Part shown: positions 10,771 through 21,640 of the stretch, piece by piece
How positions within the stretch are numbered: position 1 is the first letter of the stretch
How the letters are laid out: each line of letters starts with the position of its first letter
Origin: Ariolimax columbianus
Lineage: Eukaryota > Mollusca > Gastropoda > Stylommatophora > Arionidae
Assembly: GCA_036924085.1 (NCBI GenBank)
Contig: JAVGWX010000005.1
Span: forward strand, 36,549,983-36,613,982
Length of the DNA: 64,000 nucleotides
Direction of reading: 5' to 3'
Notes under the pieces: generated by a model
Seen by the model: the letters and a program-made list of their open reading frames with translations, nothing else
The model's database searches: none
What the model was told of the DNA's origin: nothing
Made by a program: the position numbers and the translations under genes

Positions 10771-11880
10771 ACGAATTGTCAACATTCCGAAGTACAGGCG
10801 CCATTTAGTAACGCGTAGTCTCGATGAGACATTTGAAACGTCACTTGCAATCAGTTCAGCTCTTTCCATTGTGCATTTAATAATTAGCGAACCCAGTGTT
10901 CATGGAACCTCAACTTGTAAACACAGCTTCATTTTTTAGACCTACTTATTACATTGTCAATGTAAGTGTTTCATTGTATCGCCAATGCACATTAAACGAA
11001 TTATTGTGTCGGCATGGGTTGAAAAAGTGGGGGTGGGCTGGAAGTGTGAGGCAGACGAGGGATGCGAGAAAGGGGAGATCTTTTAATTGTTAATCTGCTG
11101 TTCATTTTATCAAATTGCACAATTCGATTGACTTTCAGATCTTCTTCATGGGAATAGCTACACTACATAATCTGTTATCAGCATTTCACAAGACTGCAGT
11201 GCCTTGTAAACATACATTTACTACAGCCCCCCCCCCCCTCTTCTTCCCTTTTTCTGTCCCCCTGCTTGAAGATATCACGAGCATGCGTTCTGTCAGCATC
11301 GACCATTCTAGAGTATGAATGCCTTCGCGCGCGAGTGAGTGTGTGCATGTGTTTTTCATATTCTCGGACTGTACATGTTTGTGTGTTAATATTTGTTGTT
11401 TCCATACGCGTTGTTTCTCTAGCTCTGCGCATATTTGCGTGTATGACTATCATTGCTGATATATTTCTCTCCACGGGTCCGTCTCTCGTTCTATTCGTAT
11501 GTTTATTCTGTGTGTGTTTGATTATTATTTGTATTATTGCCATTTTGTTGTTTTTGATAAAATGCTGCCTCTGTGTATTTTACTGGCGGAGGCACGGCCT
11601 TTTCCGCCTAAGACTGTAGTCTTTTAGGCGATATCAGGACGTATTAACCAGTGCTTGGATGCATATGTGGGTCTGTATGTACCAATGCAAGTTAGGGCAT
11701 TCTCAGTGGTCAGCCCCAACTAAAGTGCAATGGAAGTACTCACCCTGGGGGCGCGTGGAAGAGTACGTGTGAGTAAGAGAAGGATTATGAATCCTGTGAC
11801 GATCAGTAGATATATATATATTAGCATCATCATCATCATCATCAGGTCATTCAGTTTTAGGACTGGTCAACAAGCTCATG
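10771..11880. other. No gene recognised; poly-C run
   Basis: Includes a short poly-C run near 11227-11238 and GTGTGT-rich stretches. Two overlapping frames (11178-11543 -, 11266-11619 +) are low complexity and unsupported. Confidence 0.35.
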
Positions 11881-12734
11881 GATTTTGTCCTTCCATTCTG
11901 CCTATCCTCTGCAGCTGTCATCACGTCTTCACAGCCATATACATGCAAGCCTGAAACATAAAGGTATTTCTAGGTCCTCCCCTCTCTCTCATTCCCTGCA
12001 TAATGTCGTCCAAGATATTTTTGACTTGACACTCTCTCCAACGATAATGTCCCAACCAGCCGTCGATTTAGTGTTATCATCCGTATGAACCTTCTCTCTT
12101 CTCCCATCTCCGCCAATAACTTTGCATTCGATTTCTTCTCTGTCCAGCTCTTTCCATCTTTCGGTTACACCACATCTCAAAAGCCTCCAAGTACTTTTCC
12201 TCTCTTTTGTTTATAGTCCATGTTTCAGAGCCATACATTGCCACAGTCCAAACATATGTGTATAAGATTCTTTTCCTTAGAGACATACTAATGTTATTGG
12301 ATGTAAGGATTCTTTGTTTCTCTCTAAACACTTTCTTTACCATTACGATTCTAGATCGTATTTCTCTATAGCATTGTGCATCTTCTGTTATGGTTTGACC
12401 AAGATATGGGAATTGGAATACCTGATCGACTTCTCTCCCTTTTATGGTTACTCTTACACTGGTTGGTTCTTGGCTATAATTATTGTCTTAGTCTTCTCTA
12501 TGTTCACTTTCATTTCATAGCTATCTGCAATGTTGCTAATTCCATTGAGCAATTTTTGTAGATCTTCCTCTATCTCTGCTATAATGCGTTTGTCATCAGC
12601 GTATTTTATTGCTTCCAGTTGTTCGTGCTTTACTTTTACCCCCAGATTGCATTTCTTCATTGCTTCAGCCATCATCACCTCTGATTGCGCTTTGAACATG
12701 CCAGGTGAAAGTAGGCATCCCTGTCTCACTCCCG

Positions 12735-12735
<1 letters not shown>
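11880..12735 (-). mobile_element. LINE RT fragment with YADD-type motif
   Basis: On the minus strand: TGVRQGCLLSPGMF (RT motif B' region), EAIKYADDKRIIAEIEEDLQ (catalytic YADD, motif C), MKVNIEKTKTIIIAK, then in another frame MVKKVFREKQRIL..RILYTYVWTVAMYGSETWTI. These are RT palm and thumb motifs of an RTE-like LINE, with frameshifts. The upstream side is cut by a TA microsatellite (12735-12800) exactly before GVRQGC. Confidence 0.75.

Positions 12736-12800
<65 letters not shown>
12735..12800. repeat. (TA)n microsatellite
   Basis: An uninterrupted TA run with one TTTA break. The flanking LINE sequence ends here. Confidence 0.92.
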
Positions 12801-12801
<1 letters not shown>

Positions 12802-13460
12802 CTCGCACGCTATCATCTCACCCCAGCACACTATATGCAGGTATGGGCGCAGTGTATTTATTTTTGCATATTGTGTCTCTTGAATTTTGCCATCTGCAAG
12901 CTGAGCTGTAGATGTAATGAGGTAATGAACCCGCTCTCTTGGCCAGGGGAATACCACTTCAAAACCCCCACGTAAAATATGTGTTATTTTTAAATCGAGA
13001 ATAGGTTGTGGGAATGGTTTAGATAAAACATACCATGTACACTGCCTGGTTCTGCCGCAGGTAATGTACGTTATTCTTTGGCCCTTAACATCTTTTCCCC
13101 GCCCCCTATTCCATATTTTCATCCTCTCCCTCCCTGTCTCTCCCCACTCACGCCACTGTTTTCCGTCCCCTTCTTTTCACTTCTGCAGATCTCTGCAATA
13201 TGTGTAGTCAATTACATGCTGAAGTGATTGTTAACGGTACGCAAGAACTTAGACACATATGTCGACTTTGTAATGTTGATTCTCTCTCTGGTATAGCCAA
13301 CCAGTGTCTGTCTGGAGATGATAGGAGCATACCCTTGCAAAATACAGCAGCGAACAACAGCAAGCAATGCGAACAAGCGCCATAATTGTCATTTGTCATT
13401 ATTTTTCCTTGATTTCAAGACTGTTCGTCACAGTTGCGTCTATTTCTTCTTCAAATATCA
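12801..13460. other. No gene recognised
   Basis: The minus strand stays open through the TA run to 13122 (222 codons in all), but only the part before 12735 is recognisable RT. The remainder shows no domain. Confidence 0.35.
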
Positions 13461-13464
13461 ACTG

Positions 13465-13840
13465 ATGCTATGCTTCTAGTCCGGTGAGGTTCACAAAGGA
13501 GACTGTTCGTGTCATGTCCTCGGCGGGCCCCCACAGCTTTCGAGAATGGTCGCTCCCCCAGGCCAGGCTACCTCTCTTTCGTTTGCATAGGTAGGGCAGT
13601 CCTGCAGGCTATGTTTTCTTGTTTGCTTGTGTGCTCTATAATCACACGTCGCGGTGTCTCTGAGACACATTCTGTGGAGGTGGGCCTTGAGTCTACAATG
13701 TCCCGTTCTGAGTCAAGAAGATTTCTATCCGCCTATCTCTGCCAAGTTTGTCTATGTTGTCACTCTCTGTTATGTATTCTCTGTGCTCGTCTCTCCAGTT
13801 GCCTCTGATTGATCCAAAACACAGACGAGATTTGCCTTCC
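13465..13840 (-). mobile_element. RNase H-bearing LINE, C-terminal fragment
   Basis: The minus strand reads, across frames, DKLGRDRRIEIFLTQNGTL then an HxLQxCP-like tract and finally SDHSRKLWGPAEDMTRTVSF, ending at a stop. This ending (cysteine/histidine tract, then LWG.AEDL..T..F...TGL) is typical of I-clade LINEs with RNase H, in the region after RNase H. Several frameshifts. Confidence 0.55.
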
Positions 13841-14107
13841 TGCCCGCTGTTGTTATTATATGCAAGCGGCATGATATTTACGTACAATATCACATACCAG
13901 AATAACGACCTATGGCGCGTGTTTTGCGTGTATAAATAGACGTTGCATACCGGACACGAAACCAGATGTTCATGTAGTTATACTTTCATAAATCTCAGCG
14001 GCGTATCCAAGATCGGGACGATCAATTACACATACCCTCATCTCCGATTATCGAGGGTTTCAAGTAAATCACCATTACTTTGCTAAATTAAGCGATTTAG
14101 CATGTAA

Positions 14108-14138
14108 TATATATATATTTATATATATATATATATGC
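14108..14138. repeat. (TA)n microsatellite
   Basis: Short TA run. Confidence 0.85.
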
Positions 14139-14480
14139 TAATCAAAAGAAGTTATGGACACTTACAAAATCTCACTGTACACAAAATCCAAAAATAAGAA
14201 GTCAATTATACTTGATCCAATTGTTGTTCAACCACCATTCGGACATCAGAGTGTGACCAATGCTTCTAGAGAAATGACTTATTAATGGTGTGGGACCTCC
14301 AAGAGCACTGATACAAGCTATACAACGATGACTCATGGATAAAATTATGATAGTGTCCTGGGGGGATGATCGCCTGCCACTCCTGCAAAAGGTTGGGAAA
14401 TAATTGGTTCAGGCACCACCTTGTAGATGGTTAACTTTTGTTGACGAAAGCTTGACCACTTTCATCTGGGCTGCCTAAGA
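14138..14480. other. Possible decayed DNA transposon end
   Basis: The text from CAAAAGAAGTTATGGACACTTA onward looks like a non-coding transposon terminus beside a TA run. No partner end or transposase motif could be found, so the class is not assigned. Confidence 0.2.
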
Positions 14481-14925
14481 AATTTGAACATAAAATGGCA
14501 AGATAAAATTACAGATGTAGAAGTTCATTTGTGGGCATCCGGACAACTCTGTGCAAATTGCAACTTAGATGAACTGGCCAAGTTGAGCGCATGTCAGATG
14601 AGCGGCTTCCAAAGAAAATATTTTACCGCGAACTTGAGTCAGGCAAGCGTGCTCGCGGTGGCCAAATAGAACGTTACAAAGACCCTGTAAGCCTCACTGC
14701 AGAACTGTGACATTGACCCTGATAATTTGGAGAACATTGCTGCCGATCGCTCTGCCTGGCACAGTACAATGTCTTCTGACACAACTCATATGGAGCAGAG
14801 AATAATGAAGGAAGCTGCATGTAGAAGAGCGACACGAAAGACAAGAAACGAGTTGCCTCCGTCTGACTGTCAGACAATGTTTCTCTGCCCTCCGTGTGAC
14901 AGCGTTCGGCTCTGGTTGGTTTGAT
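14480..14925 (+). mobile_element. LINE C-terminal fragment
   Basis: Encodes in shifting frames [47 protein letters not shown] and ACRRATRKTRNELP. This order matches the post-RT tail of the element also found at 26765-27260 ([28 protein letters not shown]). Heavily decayed. Confidence 0.6.
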
Positions 14926-14929
14926 CATC

Positions 14930-15395
14930 CACCTTCGAACCTACCCCAGAATTGATCGATGACAATGTGGTCCTCTAACTATGGACAAACAACAACTTTT
15001 GTCGATCATCCCACGACGTCCCAGAGACCGATTTTCTTGCCTGTTATACTTGTAATCGAGTGTGTACACAAACATGGGATTGAACGAATGTATCTCTGTA
15101 TTGTGAGGCTGTTGCTTTCTGTTGGCCTTCAATCATGCTATCTTGACTTTTTGACAGTCAACGTCCAAAAATTGAGCCTGTTTGAGCTATCCACAGCCTT
15201 CTGGCGTTCCTGCTGGAAGAACCGTCAAGGTCTTGCAGGCATGTACGTGATGTACTTGGAGCAGGTTGGTGACAACCAGACTAAGAATATCAAATCTTGC
15301 AGATACGTCTTTTCAAATCGGATAATTTGGTCCATAGGCATAACGTAATAGTGGAACGAAGTTTAATTTGAAGAGAAAAGCGTTAAAAATGGTAT
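14930..15395. other. Unassigned open frame on +
   Basis: 129 codons open at 14959-15348 without recognisable domain or splice context. Not supported as a gene. Confidence 0.25.
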
Positions 15396-15399
15396 TCTC

Positions 15400-15800
15400 A
15401 AAGTAAACAGTGCCGAGTGGGATGCCGGGGTATTTGTGTACGGCAAGGACAAGAATAGTACCACTGCCTCAAAGAGAGCATGTCGTAAGAGGCGACTAAC
15501 TGTGTGGCAGGGCATAACACCGGCCATGGTTAGGAGGTTTGTTTAGAGCAGCATAGATGGCGCCTAACAGGCTGCGGATCTACTTAGCTCTAGTGTTTGA
15601 GTCTATTAGGTTGGACTGGCAAATCGGTTAACTAACCCCCGTAAGCGCTTGTCCCAACGCAGGGAAGTATTAAGTTTCTCGAGTTTAGCCCGTGAAGCAG
15701 GAATCCTTTCTTCCGGCTAAACCCAGCTCATACCAGAGCTGGGACCTGTACAGGGGCATCCGCCCCTGTAGAAGTACAGGTTGACTAAGAACTAAAAAAC
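15400..15800 (+). mobile_element. Dispersed repeat R3, plus copy
   Basis: Counterpart of 2190-2530 in the opposite orientation: ACACCGGCCATGGTTAGG, AGCAGCATAGATGGC, CTCTAGTGTTTGAGTCTATTA, CCCAGCTCATACCAGAGCTGG, GACCTGTACAGGGGC, CCCCTGTAGAAGTACAGG, TTGACTAAGA. Two nested inverted repeats (CCAGCTC/GAGCTGG and GGGGCATCCGCCCC) form a hairpin at the 3' end. Confidence 0.58.
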
Positions 15801-16213
15801 TGAGAACAGTGCCGTCAGAGATAAAGAGTTATAGAACTATTTGTACTAGGTCACGGCTTTTTTTAGGTGGTGGTAGCATGTGTGTTTTTTGTCATTAGAG
15901 AAATAGCAAGTTTCCCTTTTACAGCAGGGTAAACGTGAACGTACCGAGACGAGGAACTCTAACGGTTCTTTCACTTAGAGGCTCGGACAAAGCGTGCTAC
16001 GTTGACAAATATGTAAAGAGCGCCTCATGTTAGTTGTGCTCGAAAGCATGTTATCTCATTTGAAAAGGTTACGACACAGCCCGAACTCCTGCTCAAATAT
16101 ATAACGCTCGCCTCCGCCTTCTCTGCTTGTTTAGAATAAAGTAACACGTGATCATTTATGACTGCGTTATTTGTTGTCATGTCGCTACTAGATACTGCAA
16201 TCTCTGGTTCGCT

Positions 16214-16215
<2 letters not shown>
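15801..16215. other. No gene recognised
   Basis: No identifiable feature before the AT microsatellite. Confidence 0.4.

Positions 16216-16216
<1 letters not shown>

Positions 16217-16293
<77 letters not shown>
16217..16293. repeat. (TA)n microsatellite, about 76 bp
   Basis: A pure TA run. Confidence 0.95.
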
Positions 16294-16297
<4 letters not shown>

Positions 16298-16529
16298 CCT
16301 AATTTGTGATGTAGTTCACATTAAATGCGTAGTAGAAGGTTAATGTCCTGCATCAACTCTCGGAACTTCTGTATCATACTGAGGCTAAAGAACGCATCCA
16401 CCATTATTTGTTCCCAGCGATGGGAACAGCCAACGACATGCAGTCGGCCCCTTTGCTTGTCTGAACTTTGCCTGTCTGAGCTACCGATGAATGGTTTGTC
16501 TGCAAAGCTATAGTGTATATATTGGGGAG

Positions 16530-16875
16530 GGAAGCTGAGCAGAATTTCGACGGAGGAAGTGACGTATTTGAGGAAGGTTATCGGTGCCAGCAGGAAGTAT
16601 AGACTGCGAAACGAAGACATTATGGTCGGCACTAGGGTCTGTACCGAGCGCATTTCGACACAAAATATACGCTGATTCGGTCACTTCATAAGAATGCATT
16701 AATTCCCACTGATGGCTTACAACGCTGGTAGGTCTGACTATATGTGAAAAGGGGGGCCGTGAGACAGGTGGATATGTGACATTAAAGTGATTTTGGAACG
16801 ATAGGGACTCACACCGACCACCGATGTAACGCAATTGGCGCAGAACAGACGGCTTAAACTTCCCACGGCGCACAA
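16530..16875 (+). mobile_element. RTE-like LINE 3' fragment, family f (copy 1)
   Basis: Aligns with 60050-60390: YLRKVI, ACTGCGAA.ACGAAGACAT, RLFGHFIRMH, PLMAYNAGR, then ACTCACA.CGAC. The shared protein-like text (LFGH..R.H, PLMAYNAGRS) is the post-RT tail of a LINE. It ends against the I-clade fragment that starts near 16960. Confidence 0.62.
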
Positions 16876-16954
16876 CTGCATAAATGAAAAGACAAATAAT
16901 GAACGCGTAGCTCATGCACACCTCTCGTTATTCGAATTGTTGATTAGACAACAA

Positions 16955-17420
16955 GGGACAGAAAGAATAATGAAAGAAGGTGGAAGGTTACCACGGCCAG
17001 ATTCAAGTGTGGCTTACGAAGAATCCAGAAGGTTTATTAGAGCTAGATAGATGGACAAATATGAAACAGCGCATACTGGCTACATAGAAAATGATAGAAA
17101 GGAGCAGGGGCTGACTTCAGACTTACAACAGACCACACCATCCTGGATTAGCATATATTCAATAAACTGAAGTTAGTGCTATTGACAAATGCACATGTCG
17201 TACTGGGAAAATGACCTATGAACATCTAATGCTAAACTGCCTGACATACGAAAACCAGAGAAAGCATATGTGGCCATCACCAGTGCCAACATTAGACAAG
17301 CTCTATGGCAGTGTCGACACGACAGCCTTGGGATGATCGCTGCTTTCTTTGAACAAATTCAAGTCGACGTAGAGGAAGAAGAAGTCCACGAAGAGGAAGA
17401 AAAAGAAGAAGAATTCTAGC
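16955..17420 (+). mobile_element. Old 3' fragment of the I-clade LINE family
   Basis: Reads KEGGRLPRPDSSVAYEESRR, then KYETAHTGYIEND, and near the end MIAAFFEQ followed by a Glu-rich run encoded by GAAGAAGAA. This aligns with residues 1058-1210 of the intact copy at 42381-46049 (KEGARLPQTDTSMTYEESKR, ETEHTGYTKND, MTAAFFEKN, poly-Glu). Stops and frameshifts show it is dead. It confirms that the family ends in a GAA tail directly after the coding region. Confidence 0.75.
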
Positions 17421-17845
17421 TGCATACATAGAAGGTCTTTTTGTCTGCCAGACTACGCTAGTGTAGGCTGTTTCCAGAGCTGTCGCTTTTATAAAAACAC
17501 GGTCTTGGTCATCTTTGGTTCTCTAACCCTGATGCAAGAAGCCAGCTATCAATCGTTGACATCTGTTAGATTATCTACTGAGATCATTCTTAGGCCAAAA
17601 CGCATCTGTACAAACACCGTTCTGCTAAAACATATCAACAGTTTTCAGCACTAGGACAAAATGGAAACGTAACAAGTATGTATGTTCAAGTGTAAGTGTT
17701 AGCTGCATAACGAATGCCAAGGTCATCAACATTATTCCTAAATGTGTTACCATCTACTATATCAGTCATAATCCACATAGCGGTTTGTGAAGCGTGACAT
17801 TCGCACAATGTGTCGACTTACAGCTCGATCTATGGATGTCGAATA
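17421..17845. other. No gene recognised
   Basis: Spacer without identifiable features. Confidence 0.4.
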
Positions 17846-17849
17846 CAGC

Positions 17850-18330
17850 TTCCGTGTAATGTTACCATACAGCTCCTGTGTAATGTCGCCATACAGCTAA
17901 TGTGTAATGTTGCCATACAGCTCCCGTGTATTGTCGCCATACAGCTCCTGTGTAATGTCACCATACAGCTCCCGTGTAATGTCGCCATACAGCTCCCGTG
18001 TAATGTCGCCATACAGCTCCCGTGTAATGTCGCCATACAGCTCCTGTGTAATGTCGCCACACAGCTCCCGTGTAATGTCGCCATACAGCTAATGTGTAAT
18101 GTTGCCATACAGCTCCCGTGTAATGTCGCCATACAGCTCCTGTGTAATGTCACCATACAGCTCCCGTGTAATGTCGCCATACAGCTCCCGTGTAATGTCG
18201 CCATACAGCTCCCGTGTAATGTCGCCATACAGCTCCTGTGTAATGTCGCCACACAGCTCCCGTGTAATGTCGCCATACAGCTCCTGTGTAATGTCGCCAT
18301 ACAGCTCCTGTGTAATGTTGCCATAAAGCT
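17850..18330. repeat. 24-bp minisatellite, about 20 units
   Basis: Unit GCCATACAGCTCCCGTGTAA plus TGTC. The period is a multiple of three, so several frames stay open on both strands (NVAIQLPC; MATLHGSC; MSPYSSRV). Blocks of units recur in the same variant order (17900-18090 versus 18092-18260), a 192-bp higher-order duplication. The units directly touch each other, so this is not CRISPR. Confidence 0.92.
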
Positions 18331-18410
18331 AATTACCTGTGTGAATCTCGTGTCGTCTACAGCTCAACGCGTACAGCCTCATTTATGGATATTGACATAC
18401 AGATCCACAT

Positions 18411-18725
18411 TCGGGATCAAGATGCTGAGCAGCGCATGAGCTGCAGTGGTCAGCGACCCATAGCTGACTGCTAGCGTCAGGGCCAGCGAACCAGAGCTGC
18501 CAAGACCCTTCTACACCTCCACGCGGTGATCCTGGATAACAGGCTGTAGTAGGGCAGACTGGCTAAGGAGAAGGGATCGAAGAGGGAATGCTAACTCGGT
18601 ACTCAAAAAATGCTTGCTGAAGTCGGATGTGTTGGATCGAAAGGTGCAAATATCGCAGTCAAGTTGTAAACTACGACACAACGCATTCCGTTTTCTGGAC
18701 TACATTCTGCTACTTAAGCTCTTGC
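18411..18725 (+). mobile_element. SINE R2 copy, 3'-truncated
   Basis: Starts GGGATCAAGATGCTGAGCAG and follows the R2 consensus up to TTCTGCTACTTAAGCTC, then diverges. It lacks the GAA tail. Confidence 0.82.
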
Positions 18726-18834
18726 GAACAGTTAATGTTGACACAGTGATCCTTATCGATTACGATGGCCACAAAACATAGCTCGACAATGTATTTCTAA
18801 GACTAGTAAGAATAAATAATGTAGCTCTCAAATC

Positions 18835-18965
18835 ATTTCATCTACTACTAATTTACTATTACTAATACTACTACTACTACTAGTACTACTACTATTATTA
18901 CTACTACTGCTGCTGCTTCTGCTACTACTATTACTACTACCACCACCACTACTGCTGCTGAGGGA
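18835..18965. repeat. (ACT/CTG)n trinucleotide-rich stretch
   Basis: CTACTACTA, CTGCTGCTG and TTATTA runs. Confidence 0.85.
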
Positions 18966-19424
18966 CAAAAATGTTCCTAAAGTTCAACACAACGTGCACG
19001 TCGAATGAGTTGCAAACGCGACCAAATAACGGATTGATGGCCGAAACGGTAGCCATGAAGACCAGCAAGGTTAACCCCGAAACGCCGCTGGTGAGTGTGG
19101 CACTAGCACAGCTGGGATTGGTCTGGGAAGCTGGTAATATATCATTGCTGATAAGATATTGAGGCAGCGTAAACTGGCAATATGTTCAAACTAGGTTAAA
19201 CTCAGTTCCTGCCGGCACTAATTGCGCTGTGAAAGAAAAACGAAAAAGTACAGTACAACGCCCGGCTATTATATGAACCTTCGACACGTAATTTTCCCAG
19301 TGGCTTCACTTTGTTTTCTCTTACTTTAGAAAGTGTTGACTATTAGTCGTTTCTCCTCCACTTCCATTTCTTTAAAATGCATCCGCCTGGTTTATTCATT
19401 AACAAGATGTCTCTTCAATTTCAG

Positions 19425-19565
19425 AACTGCTGCCTGGGTTGGAAGAGTTTCTGACTATTACTTTGGGTTCTGAGAGCCTGTCGAATTTCGCTGAAGAAAG
19501 AAGGCAATTCTTCATAGAACGACTTGATATTGTCAAGTTACCGCCAACTTTACCACCGAGAGAAG
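19425..19565 (+). CDS. AFAP1-like gene, exon encoding the N-terminal helical segment (most upstream exon found)
   Basis: The acceptor is ttcaatttcag and the donor agaag|gtaagt. The 141-nt exon begins with two bases completing a split codon and ends in phase 1. It reads LLPGLEEFLTITLGSESL..FAEERRQFFIERLDIVKLPPTLPPRE, a leucine-rich amphipathic segment resembling the start of AFAP1L1, where LLPEL is followed by a helical stretch. There is no in-frame ATG before the acceptor, so an upstream initiator exon is needed; in vertebrate family members this part is short, and I could not pick it out. The reading frame stays open past the donor into the intron, to 19783, but the phase match to the next exon requires splicing at 19565. 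Confidence 0.72.
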
Positions 19566-19720
19566 GTAAGTTTTGTTTTTGTACGCAATTTGTCATTTCG
19601 TGTGATGGGCATTGTGTCAATTTTCCGTTTTGTCACACGCAGAAGGTAAGTAATGTTCTTGTACGCAATTTGTCATTTCGTGTGATGGGCATTGTGTCAG
19701 TTTTCCGCTTTGTCACACGC
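19561..19720. repeat. 80-bp tandem duplication copying the exon donor site
   Basis: 19561-19640 and 19641-19720 are near-identical (AGAAGGTAAGT..., GTACGCAATTTGTCATTTCG, ...CACACGC). The duplication repeats the exon end AGAAG|GTAAG, giving a second donor at 19645/19646. Use of the second donor would add 80 nt and shift the frame. Confidence 0.9.
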
Positions 19721-19723
19721 AGA

Positions 19724-20312
19724 CGATTGTTGTTGTTGTTTCGAATGCCCACAATGAGTAGGTTACCTTTATGTGCGCTCTGAAAAGTGCGTTAAGTGAC
19801 GGGTTGCAGTAGCTTTCCTCACATCTCTAGCGGGGTGATGAAGGTGGACCGGGGTCCTCCAGGCGGTTGTGCAATGCTTGGCTTCATCTACATGTCGCTC
19901 ACTACTACGAAGATCATGTCCAACCTCATCTTGTTAGCCAGACTGTTGTCCTCGACAACAGCCCGTTTCCAGGACGACCAACGAGGAGGTCAGGTGAGGG
20001 TCTTGGCCAGTAAATTTCTTCTGACCCTGACCAACATTCTCTGATTAGTGTGTTTTGTCTGACCCTGACTAACATTCTCTGATTAGTGTGTTCTGTCTGA
20101 CCCTGACTAACATTCTCTGATTAGTGTGTTCTGTCTGACCCTGACTAACATTCTCTGATTAGTGTGTTCTGTCTGACCCTGACTAACATTCTCTGATTAG
20201 TGTGTTTTGTCTGACCAAGGCTAACATTCTCTGATTAGTGTGTTTTACCTGACTCTGGCTAACATTCTCTGATTAGTGTGTTTTGCCTGACCAGACGTGA
20301 ACCTCATCGTCC
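19724..20312 (-). mobile_element. SINE-like repeat R1 with target-site duplication and 38-bp internal amplification
   Basis: Flanked by a 10-bp direct repeat CACACGCAGA (19714-19723 and 20313-20322), evidence of insertion. On the minus strand it starts GGACGATGAGG and ends (CAA)n CG. Normal copies are about 330-350 bp; this one is 589 bp because the module CTGATTAGTGTGTTCTGTCT plus GACCCTGACTAACATTCT is repeated about seven times (20030-20290). Confidence 0.85.
20030..20290. repeat. 38-bp tandem repeat inside SINE R1
   Basis: Repeated at 38-base steps from 20041 (CTGATTAG at 20041, 20079 and onward), with TCTGACC/CCTGACC variants. Confidence 0.92.
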
Positions 20313-20559
20313 CACACGCAGAAGGTAGGTCATGATGTTTCTGCAATTGTTCATCAGTATTTTTTTTTAAACAAGTATACGTTGTTTATGCCATTTTTAC
20401 ATTTAAAGTAAGTCAATAGTAATGTCACCACTGGTATGTGGTTACGACGCACTATAAACAAAACACATAAAGGCATTGTAGAATACAAGAAGTAATAGGC
20501 GTAAAGAGACTACAAATTGAACAAGTTAAGAAAGAGGTAAATGTCGACATTGATAGTCC

Positions 20560-20650
20560 ATGCACTGCCAAAGACTGTGTCGGACCAGTAGCTGGAAATT
20601 GAGAATGAACGCAGAAGAAGAAGAAGAAGAAGAAAAAGAAAAAGAAGAAG
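20560..20650 (+). mobile_element. SINE R2 3'-tail fragment
   Basis: GTAGCTGGAAATTGAGAATGAACGCAG followed by (AAG)n resembles the R2 ending GGTAGTGGGAGATTGAGAACGAACG(AAG)n. It is short and divergent. Confidence 0.45.
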
Positions 20651-21084
20651 AAAATAAAGAAGAAAGTGCATACCAAAACATACCAGAAAAAGTGAACTTC
20701 ATAAAAACGAAATGGGTGTATTTCAAAAAAGCAATTACCAGCAGCCTAAAGATGAACTGTTGTCTTAAATAACAGAAGACAATGCAACATTTAAACAGTG
20801 TAGTGGAATAGAAAATAAGTGAAAATAACTGAAAAATAGAAAAAGAAGCAGATTGCGCAACGTCCAAACAGCACCAAGATATATCAACAGACTTTAAGGT
20901 CAATAGACCTTTATCGGGGACACCGAACAACAACAATAATAATTAACTAACGAATCAAAGAAGAAGGGATTAATAAATAAATGGTGTATGTCAATATGCA
21001 AGGGCAAAAATAGGGTACTTATCTAAGAAAACGTCAGATCATTCCTCTCGAGTCTGATGCAGGATCCCAAAAGAGGTTTAAGAA
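20651..21084. other. No gene recognised (A-rich)
   Basis: A-rich sequence with an open minus frame caused by composition. Confidence 0.35.
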
Positions 21085-21640
21085 AAAAGAGGTTATACAG
21101 ACGTCATATTTACTCTAAGGCAAATTTGTAAACAAACTGTATAATACAACAATGAGCAGAACATAGTCTGTGTAGACCTGGAGGAAGCATTTGACTGAGT
21201 GGATAGAAAGAATATATGGGAAGTCCTGCAAAACTGTGCAGTACAAGAACAATTGTTGAGAAATATAAAAACAATGAATAAAAACAGCCAAAGAAATAAT
21301 CGATTACAAAGCAAGCTCACTAATTGGTTAATGGTTACGACCGATATAAGACATGGATGTGTACTATCCCCAATTGTCTTCATTGTATTCATGGATCGGA
21401 TAACAACTGAAGTGAAACAAGAAACCACCACAATGAACGAGCTCCGTTTTTGTAAATGATCAAACTATCTTTCATTCAGATGAATGAAATCGCCAAGATA
21501 ATCTGAATGCCATTGACATTGTCTGCGATAGATATAATATGAGGATTATTGCAGCATTAACATAGACAATTAAAATCAGCAGACTAGAAAAAAACAGCAC
21601 ATATCTAAATATATCTACATAACAAGCAGCTCGTCGGTGG
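21085..21640 (+). mobile_element. RTE-like LINE RT fragment
   Basis: Reads NEQNIVCVDLEEAFD (motif A; a stop follows), DRKNIWEVLQNCAVQEQLL, TTDIRHGCVLSPIVFIVFMD (motif B region), then NLNAI..IVCDRYNMRI and KISRLEK. RT motifs A to D are in the correct order, but the motif C FADD is lost and the frame is broken. Confidence 0.72.

Noticed and set aside
12454..13122. 222-codon frame as a gene
   Set aside because: It runs through a TA microsatellite; only the RT part with YADD is recognisable and it is a LINE remnant.
17810..18439. 209-codon plus-strand and 164-codon minus-strand open frames
   Set aside because: Produced by a 24-bp minisatellite; several frames are open at once.
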